A stretch of 64,000 bases of DNA, taken from Pseudomonas corrugata. Its GTDB lineage: Bacteria > Pseudomonadota > Gammaproteobacteria > Pseudomonadales > Pseudomonadaceae. Both the position numbers and the translations under genes were made by a program. Shown here one piece after another: positions 56,814 through 64,000 of the stretch (its first letter is position 1; each line of letters starts with the position of its first letter). The stretch spans positions 248,001 through 312,000 of the forward strand of contig NZ_LHVK01000009.1 in assembly GCF_001269905.1 (NCBI RefSeq). Direction: 5' to 3'. The notes under the pieces were generated by a model, which saw only the letters and a list, made by a program, of their open reading frames with translations, did no database searches and was not told the DNA's origin.

Positions 56814-57048
56814 GATGGCCTCATAAAACCTGCTCGTGGCAGATGCAGTGAGTGACAAGCCGTCGTGCGGCTTACTGTTGAGACTAGTGTCCTGTTTCGC
56901 AAATACGTTCTTTTTTTGACGAGTGGCTGTTGTCGTCCGATAAGGTTTAAAGACCCTTCGTCGCTTGTCATAAACGGCCGGCATCGGCACTCTCTCTTGA
57001 ACGTCTCACCCAAGAGCTGTCCGGACCTTTTTTGCTGGAGAACTGCTG

Positions 57049-59679
57049 ATGACCGATATCGATGCCCGCTTGCGCGAGGATGTCCACCTGCTCGGCGAGC
57101 TGCTGGGCAATACCATCCGCGAACAGTATGGGGACAGGTTTCTCGACAAGATCGAGCAGATCCGCAAGGGCGCCAAGGCCGATCGACGCGGCTCCGTTGA
57201 TGCCGAACTCAGTGCCAGTCTCAACCAGTTGAGCGAAGACGAACTGCTGCCGGTGGCGAGGGCGTTCAATCAGTTCCTCAACCTGGCGAACATTGCCGAG
57301 CAGTACCAGCTCATCCACCGCCGCGAGGAGTCGCAGCCAGCGCCATTCGAGGCGCGGGTGTTGCCTGAGTTGCTCGCCCGGTTGCGCGCCGAAGGCCATA
57401 CCGCCGAGTCCCTGGCGAGGCAATTGGGGCGCCTGGAAATCGAGCTGGTGCTCACGGCCCACCCTACTGAAGTGGCCCGCCGCACCCTCATCCAGAAATA
57501 CGATGCCATCGCCGGGCAACTGGCGGCCCAGGATCACCGCGACCTGAGCAGTGCCGAGCGTGCGCAGATCCATGGGCGCCTGCAGCGGCTGATCGCCGAA
57601 GCCTGGCACACCGAGGAAATCCGCCGCACCCGTCCGACCCCCGTGGACGAAGCCAAGTGGGGCTTCGCGGTGATCGAGCATTCGCTGTGGCAGGCCATTC
57701 CCAATTACCTGCGCAAGGCCGACCAGGCCCTGCACGCCGCTACCGGGCTGCGCCTGCCGCTGGAGGCGGCGCCGGTACGCTTTGCTTCGTGGATGGGCGG
57801 TGACCGCGACGGCAACCCGAATGTCACCGCTGCGGTGACCCGTGAAGTGCTGTTGTTGGCGCGGTGGATGGCGGCGGATCTGTATTTGCGCGACGTCGAT
57901 CAACTGGCCTCCGACCTGTCCATGCAGAAGGCCAGCGAGGCCTTGCGTGCCCAGGCCGGCGACAGCGCCGAACCCTACCGTGCCGTGCTCAAGCAACTGC
58001 GCGAACGCCTGCGCGCCACGCGCAACTGGGCCCAGGCATCCTTGAAAGCCACTACACCGGCCGGCGCCGATGTGTTGCAGAACAACCGCGAACTGCTGGA
58101 TCCCCTGGAGTTGTGCTACCAGTCGCTGCACGACTGCGGCATGGGCGTGATCGCCGACGGCCCGCTGCTCGATTGCCTGCGCCGGGCGGTGACCTTCGGG
58201 TTATTCCTGGTGCGACTCGACGTGCGCCAGGATTCGACCCGCCACACTGCGGCCATGACCGAAATCACCGATTACCTGGGGCTGGGCCGTTATGAGCAAT
58301 GGAGCGAGGAGCAGCGCATCGGTTTCCTGCTGGACGAACTGAATAACCGCCGGCCGTTGCTTCCGGCCAATTTCAAACCGTCGGCCGATACGGCGGAAGT
58401 CCTGGCCACGTGTCGGGAGGTCGCGGCGGCGCCGGCGGCGTCCCTGGGTTCCTATGTGATCTCCATGGCCGGTGCGGCTTCCGATGTGCTGGCGGTGCAA
58501 CTGCTGCTTAAAGAGGCCGGTGTGCTGCGGCCTATGCGGGTCGTGCCACTGTTCGAAACCCTGGCCGACCTGGACAACGCAGGGCCTGTGATCGAACGGT
58601 TGTTGCTGCTGCCGGGTTATCGCGCGCGCCTTCACGGGCCCCAGGAAGTGATGATCGGCTACTCCGATTCGGCCAAGGACGCGGGGACTACCGCGGCGGC
58701 CTGGGCGCAGTATCGGGCCCAGGAACGGCTGGTGGAGATCTGTCGCGAGCAGCAGGTCGAATTGCTGCTGTTCCATGGTCGTGGTGGCACCGTCGGCCGT
58801 GGCGGCGGTCCGGCCCACGCGGCGATTCTGTCCCAGCCCCCGGGATCGGTGGCGGGACGTTTCCGTACCACGGAGCAGGGCGAAATGATTCGTTTCAAAT
58901 TCGGCCTGCCGGACATCGCCGAGCAGAACCTCAATCTGTACCTCGCGGCCGTGCTGGAAGCGACCCTGCTCCCACCGCCGCCACCCACGCCCGAATGGCG
59001 ACACCTGATGGACGAACTGGCGGCCGACGGGGTCAATGCCTACCGTGCCGTGGTGCGGGAGAACCCCCAGTTCGTCGAGTACTTCCGCCAATCCACCCCG
59101 GAGCAGGAACTGGGACGCCTGCCCCTGGGCAGCCGGCCGGCCAAGCGCCGTGCCGGTGGCATCGAAAGCCTGCGGGCGATTCCGTGGATTTTCGGCTGGA
59201 CCCAGACCCGCCTGATGCTCCCGGCCTGGCTCGGCTGGGAAACCGCACTGGGCAGGGCTCTTGAGCGGGGAGAGGGCGAGTTGCTGGGACAGATGCGCGA
59301 GCAGTGGCCATTCTTCCGTACCCGCATCGACATGCTGGAAATGGTGCTGGCCAAGGCCGATGCCGATATTGCGCGTTCCTACGATGAGCGCCTGGTGGAG
59401 CCGGGATTGCGACCTTTGGGTGCGCATTTACGCGACCTATTGTCGCAGGCCTGTTCCGTGGTGCTGGGGTTGACCGGTCAGTCGCAACTACTGGCACATA
59501 GCCCAGAGACGCTCGAATTCATTCGCCTGCGCAACACTTACCTCGACCCCTTGCACCTGTTGCAGGCTGAACTACTGGCCCGCTCGCGGCAACAGAACGT
59601 TGCCCAGGGCAGCCCCGTGGAGCAAGCATTGCTGGTGTCTGTGGCGGGTATTGCCGCCGGATTGCGCAACACCGGCTAA
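57049..59679 (+). CDS. ppc: Phosphoenolpyruvate carboxylase
   Basis: Adds bicarbonate to phosphoenolpyruvate to make oxaloacetate, refilling the TCA cycle. The 876-residue product has catalytic His138 in [13 protein letters not shown], the Arg-rich loop [29 protein letters not shown], the [12 protein letters not shown] loop, and C-terminal [18 protein letters not shown] ending NTG. Length is normal. The ATG at 57049 has GGAG in TGGAGAACTGCTG upstream. Monocistronic. Confidence 0.97.
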   Translation: MTDIDARLREDVHLLGELLGNTIREQYGDRFLDKIEQIRKGAKADRRGSVDAELSASLNQLSEDELLPVARAFNQFLNLANIAEQYQLIHRREESQPAPFEARVLPELLARLRAEGHTAESLARQLGRLEIELVLTAHPTEVARRTLIQKYDAIAGQLAAQDHRDLSSAERAQIHGRLQRLIAEAWHTEEIRRTRPTPVDEAKWGFAVIEHSLWQAIPNYLRKADQALHAATGLRLPLEAAPVRFASWMGGDRDGNPNVTAAVTREVLLLARWMAADLYLRDVDQLASDLSMQKASEALRAQAGDSAEPYRAVLKQLRERLRATRNWAQASLKATTPAGADVLQNNRELLDPLELCYQSLHDCGMGVIADGPLLDCLRRAVTFGLFLVRLDVRQDSTRHTAAMTEITDYLGLGRYEQWSEEQRIGFLLDELNNRRPLLPANFKPSADTAEVLATCREVAAAPAASLGSYVISMAGAASDVLAVQLLLKEAGVLRPMRVVPLFETLADLDNAGPVIERLLLLPGYRARLHGPQEVMIGYSDSAKDAGTTAAAWAQYRAQERLVEICREQQVELLLFHGRGGTVGRGGGPAHAAILSQPPGSVAGRFRTTEQGEMIRFKFGLPDIAEQNLNLYLAAVLEATLLPPPPPTPEWRHLMDELAADGVNAYRAVVRENPQFVEYFRQSTPEQELGRLPLGSRPAKRRAGGIESLRAIPWIFGWTQTRLMLPAWLGWETALGRALERGEGELLGQMREQWPFFRTRIDMLEMVLAKADADIARSYDERLVEPGLRPLGAHLRDLLSQACSVVLGLTGQSQLLAHSPETLEFIRLRNTYLDPLHLLQAELLARSRQQNVAQGSPVEQALLVSVAGIAAGLRNTG

Positions 59680-60621
<942 letters not shown>

Positions 60622-60640
60622 AAAGTCTGATCGGTTGCAA

Positions 60641-60675
60641 CAACTACGGCCCGCTTGCGGGCCGTAGTTGTTTAT
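60641..60675 (+). terminator. Terminator between adk and tsaB
   Basis: CAACTACGGCCCGC and GCGGGCCGTAGTTG form a perfect 14-base stem with a two-base loop, followed by TTTAT. Confidence 0.85.
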
Positions 60676-60713
60676 ACTGGCGCCCCTTTTTTCCCTGATT
60701 GACGGACACATCG

Positions 60714-61391
60714 ATGAGCACCTTGCTGGCCCTGGACACCGCGACCGAAGCTTGCTCCGTTGCCCTGCTGCACGACGGCAAGGTTACGAGCCATTACGAG
60801 GTGATTCCACGCCTGCATGCCCAGAAACTGTTGCCGATGATCCAGCAACTGCTCAGCGACGCCGGCACCACCTTGCAGGCTGTGGATGCGATTGCCTTTG
60901 GTCGCGGCCCAGGGGCCTTCACCGGTGTGCGAATCGCCATCGGCGTCGTCCAGGGACTGGCATTCGCGCTGGAGCGCCCGGTGTTGCCGGTATCGAACCT
61001 GGCCGTGTTGGCCCAGCGTGCCTTGCGTGAGCACGGCGCCCAACAGGTGGCCGCGGCCATTGATGCACGCATGGACGAGGTGTACTGGGGTTGCTATCGC
61101 GACGTCGCTGGCGAGATGCGTCTGGTGGGGGCCGAGGCGGTGCTGCCGCCCGAGGTTGCGGCGTTGCCGACCGATGCGACGGGTGAGTGGTTTGGCGCCG
61201 GCACCGGTTGGGGGTATGGCGAACGTATTGCCGTCAACCTCAGCGGCCAGGACGCCAGCCTGTTGCCCCACGCCGGAGACCTGTTGGCCCTGGCCCGCTT
61301 CGCCTGGGAACGCGGCGAAGCCATCCCGGCCGACGATGCCCAGCCGGTGTATCTGCGGGACAAGGTCGCCACGCCCAAGTCCGAGCGATAA
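60714..61391 (+). CDS. tsaB: tRNA threonylcarbamoyladenosine protein TsaB
   Basis: TsaB is the partner of TsaD and TsaE in forming t6A37 on tRNAs that read ANN codons. The 225-residue product has the ASKHA N-terminus TLLALDTATEACSVAL and GRGPGAFTGVRIAIGVVQGLA. It lacks the metal-binding His of TsaD, as expected. I chose the ATG at 60714; the TTG at 60699 would extend it by five residues without family support. Confidence 0.94.
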   Translation: MSTLLALDTATEACSVALLHDGKVTSHYEVIPRLHAQKLLPMIQQLLSDAGTTLQAVDAIAFGRGPGAFTGVRIAIGVVQGLAFALERPVLPVSNLAVLAQRALREHGAQQVAAAIDARMDEVYWGCYRDVAGEMRLVGAEAVLPPEVAALPTDATGEWFGAGTGWGYGERIAVNLSGQDASLLPHAGDLLALARFAWERGEAIPADDAQPVYLRDKVATPKSER

Positions 61392-61736
61392 CTGCACGCT
61401 CAAGCGGGCAAAGTTGTGGCGAGGGGATTTATCCCCGCTGGGCGCGAAGCGCCCCCGCCATTATCGTGTCGGTCAATTATCCAGCGAGCGCTACGCACTC
61501 GAGCGGGGATAAATCCCCTCGCCACAAAGTCACCAGCTACAAAACCCTTAGCACCCTGTAGTCCCCTCGCCACACGTCATTCCAGAGCCCGAAAGTCACA
61601 TCCAATATCGCCAGTCGTCACTTTTTCACCCGGTTTTTAAACCTTTTCGACTTTATGTGTTCTAGTTATCACTTGCGCATTTGCGCGGCTGGGAAAGTGC
61701 CGCTAAATTGCCATCATTGATGCTGAGCATTCTGTT
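61392..61736. other. Intergenic region after tsaB
   Basis: The 345 bases consist mainly of a REPIN of the TGTGGCGAGGGGAT family (61414-61528), then AT-richer sequence that probably holds the promoter of the 102-codon gene. No gene seen. Confidence 0.6.
61414..61528. repeat. REPIN of the TGTGGCGAGGGGAT family
   Basis: TTGTGGCGAGGGGATTTATCCCCGCT and AGCGGGGATAAATCCCCTCGCCACAA enclose about 65 bases. Each arm is itself palindromic. This is the only full pair of this family here; the other copies are singles. Confidence 0.88.
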
Positions 61737-62045
61737 ATGCGTATAGACGGATATTCACCGCAGTCCTACCCCATCAAGCGCCGGCCTCGGACAGGCAAGG
61801 TCGCTGATCAGGAGTCCTTCGACGACGTCGATGGCGAATTGGAGTTTCCGTCTGAAGAGCAACTGGCCGCCCGTGCTGCCAAAGCCTCCGCACAGCGCTT
61901 GAGCAATCTCCCCGCCCGCCAGCAAGACATGCTCTATCACCGTTCCATGAGCCGCAGTGTTGCCACGGCGCTGGCCAGTTATCTCAGCACCGCCGGTTTC
62001 GTCGATTGGGATATGGAAGTGCTGGGGCTCGATCTTTACATCTGA
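61737..62045 (+). CDS. Conserved hypothetical protein (102 aa)
   Basis: A soluble 102-residue protein. The N-terminus MRIDGYSPQSYPIKRRPRTG is probably disordered; an acidic stretch (QESFDDVDGELEFPSEEQLA) and a helical C-terminal part (SVATALASYLSTAGFVDWDM) follow. Its TGA overlaps the ATG of the DUF72 gene, so the two are coupled. Function unknown. Confidence 0.75.
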   Translation: MRIDGYSPQSYPIKRRPRTGKVADQESFDDVDGELEFPSEEQLAARAAKASAQRLSNLPARQQDMLYHRSMSRSVATALASYLSTAGFVDWDMEVLGLDLYI

Positions 62046-62905
62046 TGGCGTTGCCTTATTACGTCGGCTGCCCCTCCTGGAGCGAAAACGCCTGGCGTGA
62101 TTATCTTTATCCCCAGGACGCCAGAAGCGCCGATTTCCTGAGTCTCTATTCCCAGGTATTCAACGCCGTGGAAGGCAACACGACCTTCTATGCGAGCCCG
62201 TCTGCGGCCATCGTGCAGCGCTGGGCCGAGACCATGCCCGAGCACTTTCGCTTCACTGCCAAGTTCCCCGGTGAGATCAGCCACAATGGCGACCTGCGCG
62301 ATCACCAGACGGCAGTCGATACCTTCGTGCAACTGCTCAGCCCATTGGGCGAACGGGTTTCGCCATTCTGGTTGCAGCTGTCCAAGGCGTTTACGCCGAA
62401 TCGGTTGCCGGAACTGGCGGGGTTCATCGACGCCTTGGAGCGCCCGTTGGCGGTGGAGGTCCGTCACGATGAGTTCTTCGCCAAGGGGGATGCCGAACGG
62501 CAGCTCAATCGCCTGCTGCTCGATCGTGGTGTCGAGCGTATCTGCCTCGATCCCCGGGCACTGTTCAGTTGCACCTCCACCGATCCTGCCGTGCTCCATG
62601 CACAATCGAAAAAACCGCGCGTACCCCCCCGGCCGGCGGCCTTCACCCAATGCCCGCAGGTGCGCTTCATCGGTCATCCGGTACTGGAAGCCAATGAGCC
62701 ATTCCTGACGCCCTGGGTGGAAAAAATCGCCGGTTGGATCGAAGAAGGGCGCACGCCCTACATTTTCCTGCACACCGCCGACAACCTGCTGGCGGCAAAG
62801 CTGGCGTTGCGTTTTCATCAGCGGTTGATGCAGCGATTGCCTGGCTTGCCATTCCTGCCTGAGTTATATAGAGAGCCCGCCGCCGAGCAACTGGGTTTGC
62901 TCTGA
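62045..62905 (+). CDS. DUF72 family protein (YecE-like)
   Basis: The 286-residue product is a DUF72 TIM-barrel protein. It has YYVGCPSWSENAWRDYLYP at the start, then FNAVEGNTTFYASPS, FTAKFPGEISHNG, PLAVEVRHDEFF and YIFLHTADNLLA. Structures of relatives show a barrel with a charged pocket but no confirmed reaction. I chose the ATG at 62045, which overlaps the upstream stop. Probably co-transcribed with the 102-residue gene. Confidence 0.9.
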   Translation: MALPYYVGCPSWSENAWRDYLYPQDARSADFLSLYSQVFNAVEGNTTFYASPSAAIVQRWAETMPEHFRFTAKFPGEISHNGDLRDHQTAVDTFVQLLSPLGERVSPFWLQLSKAFTPNRLPELAGFIDALERPLAVEVRHDEFFAKGDAERQLNRLLLDRGVERICLDPRALFSCTSTDPAVLHAQSKKPRVPPRPAAFTQCPQVRFIGHPVLEANEPFLTPWVEKIAGWIEEGRTPYIFLHTADNLLAAKLALRFHQRLMQRLPGLPFLPELYREPAAEQLGLL

Positions 62906-62938
62906 GGCCGAATCCTTCCCTGCTCAGGAGTGACCTAC

Positions 62939-63760
62939 ATGGATGCGCAAACTCGTCGGGCCCAGGCGTTCAAAGCCTTGCACGAACGCGAAGGGGCTTT
63001 TGTCATTCCCAACCCGTGGGATGCCGGTTCCGCGAAGATGTTGGCCAGCCTGGGGTTCGAGGCGTTGGCCACCACCAGCGCCGGTCATGCTTTTTCCCTG
63101 GGACGCCCGGACGGCGCACTGGGGCTGGAAGACACCCTGGCCAATGTGCGGGCGATCGTGGCCGCCACTGACCTGCCGGTGGCGGTCGATTTCGAAAACG
63201 GTTTCGCTGACGCTCCCGAAGATTGTGCCCGCAACCTGCTGCGTGCGGCGGAAGCCGGTGCGGTCGGGGGCTCCATCGAAGATGCCACGGGGCGCGAGGA
63301 CAGCCCGATCTATTGTTTCGAGCATGCCGTGGCACGGGTCAAGGCCGCGGCCGAAGCGGTACGCCGCCTGCCTTACCCGTTCCTGCTGACCGCCCGGGCG
63401 GAGAACTTTCTGCACGGCAATCCCGACCTGGATGACACGATCCGTCGCCTGAAGGCGTTCGCCGACGCCGGTGCCGACGTGCTCTATGCCCCAGGGTTGA
63501 GTACTGCCGAGCAAGTGCTGGCGGTGGTGCAGGCTGTGGCGCCGAAGCCGGTGAACGTGTTGATGTCCGGGGCTCTGGACCTGACACTCGCGCAATTGAG
63601 CGAGCTGGGTGCCAAGCGCATCAGCGTCGGCTCGGCCCTGGCCCTGGCGGCGTACGGCGAGTTCATGCGCGCCGCTGGGGAAATCCGCGAGCAGGGCACG
63701 TTCACCTTTACCCGTCGCTCGATGACGTTCAAGCAAGCCAACCAGTTGTTCAAGGGTTGA
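62939..63760 (+). CDS. Isocitrate lyase/PEP mutase superfamily protein
   Basis: The 273-residue TIM-barrel product has PNPWDAGSAKMLASLGFEA, AVDFENGFAD (metal-binding acidic residues), GAVGGSIEDATGRED and FLLTARAENFL. The usual KKCG-type catalytic loop of lyases is not seen. Members include 2-methylisocitrate lyase, oxaloacetate decarboxylase and PEP mutase. This non-canonical subgroup has no assigned substrate. I chose the ATG at 62939 with CAGGAG eight bases upstream over a GTG at 62930. Confidence 0.88.
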   Translation: MDAQTRRAQAFKALHEREGAFVIPNPWDAGSAKMLASLGFEALATTSAGHAFSLGRPDGALGLEDTLANVRAIVAATDLPVAVDFENGFADAPEDCARNLLRAAEAGAVGGSIEDATGREDSPIYCFEHAVARVKAAAEAVRRLPYPFLLTARAENFLHGNPDLDDTIRRLKAFADAGADVLYAPGLSTAEQVLAVVQAVAPKPVNVLMSGALDLTLAQLSELGAKRISVGSALALAAYGEFMRAAGEIREQGTFTFTRRSMTFKQANQLFKG

Positions 63761-63776
63761 TGCTCGAGACGTTGCC

Positions 63777-64000
63777 GTGAGGATTGCCAAAGGCTTGGCG
63801 TCGGTGATGGCGCTCGTCGGCGTCGCGGTGCTGGGGGTGTGGCGGGGCTGGTTGCCGGTGCCGTCGGAATGGAACCCCTGGGCACCCCTGGACGTCAATG
63901 CACCACCGAACCTGCTGACCCGTTACAAACTCATGGCCTTGCGCAGTGATGCGCAACTGTGTGAACAGGCCCTGGCCACGTCGGGGTTGCGGGTTGCCCA
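63777..64000 (+). CDS. Extensin family protein, N-terminal part (3' end outside window)
   Basis: The visible 74 residues have an N-terminal membrane anchor or signal (about 5-22, GLASVMALVGVAVLGVW) and WNPWAPLDVNAPPNLLTRYK, then ALRSDAQLCEQAL, which resembles extensin-like C-terminal domain proteins of Gram-negative envelopes. They are thought to act at the cell wall, but the activity is unknown. The GTG at 63777 is the likely start; an ATG at 63807 would shorten the signal. Confidence 0.7.
   Translation, partial: MRIAKGLASVMALVGVAVLGVWRGWLPVPSEWNPWAPLDVNAPPNLLTRYKLMALRSDAQLCEQALATSGLRVA

Noticed and set aside
63760..63780. ATG with six codons between the lyase homologue and the extensin gene
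   Set aside because: Ends at once in TGA; chance occurrence.

Overview
This 64 kb window is high-GC chromosomal DNA from a fluorescent Pseudomonas, most likely of the P. fluorescens group. The evidence is the complete wspABCDEFR operon followed by prfB and lysS, the gene orders corB-ypjD/ffh/rpsP-rimM-trmD-rplS and xerD-dsbC-hom-thrC...yaeQ-recJ, and many Pseudomonas-type REP/REPIN palindromes. No rRNA, tRNA, CRISPR array, insertion sequence, prophage or integrase other than XerD was seen. Most of the window is core genome.

Layout. 1-8.8 kb: the end of a multicopper oxidase, tadA, cmoA/cmoB (tRNA wobble uridine modification), an omptin-family outer-membrane protease that looks foreign, a chagasin-type inhibitor lipoprotein, a Lon-type protease and an MFS transporter. 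9-15.8 kb: a CorC/CNNM protein and YpjD divergent from ffh, then the rpsP-rimM-trmD-rplS translation operon and xerD. 16-27 kb: dsbC, hom and thrC, a BvgS/EvgS-like sensor that stops before any kinase domain, a DUF3509 protein, a class III CoA-transferase homologue, yaeQ, recJ and an Old Yellow Enzyme. 27-38 kb: opgD (periplasmic glucans), then a minus-strand polyamine/aminobutyraldehyde cluster. In transcription order this is a LysR regulator, a second aminobutyraldehyde dehydrogenase, the ABC system ydcSTUV and patD. 38-47.7 kb: a DUF533 membrane protein and the Wsp surface-sensing system. In it the receptor WspA, adaptors WspB/D, methyltransferase WspC, hybrid kinase WspE and methylesterase WspF control the diguanylate cyclase WspR. 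47.8-64 kb: prfB with its programmed +1 frameshift, lysS, a TetR regulator, lipoproteins, a QEGLA/HExxxH putative metallopeptidase, the DUF4398-lptF pair behind a sigma-22 (AlgU)-type promoter, ppc, adk, tsaB, a DUF72 protein, an isocitrate lyase/PEP mutase homologue and the start of an extensin-family gene.

How the genes work together. Three processes dominate: translation and its fidelity (tadA, cmoAB, ffh, rpsP, rimM, trmD, rplS, prfB, lysS, tsaB), c-di-GMP signalling through Wsp, and envelope maintenance (opgD, dsbC, lptF, omptin, several lipoproteins). The least expected items are the omptin, the kinase-less sensor, a four-cysteine motif at the N-terminus of WspD, three tandem hairpins with a Met-rich mini-ORF before hom, the HExxxH/QEGLA protein, and a CoA-transferase homologue with Gly where the nucleophilic Asp is expected. 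I found no clear candidate for a wholly new multi-gene defence or mobile system.
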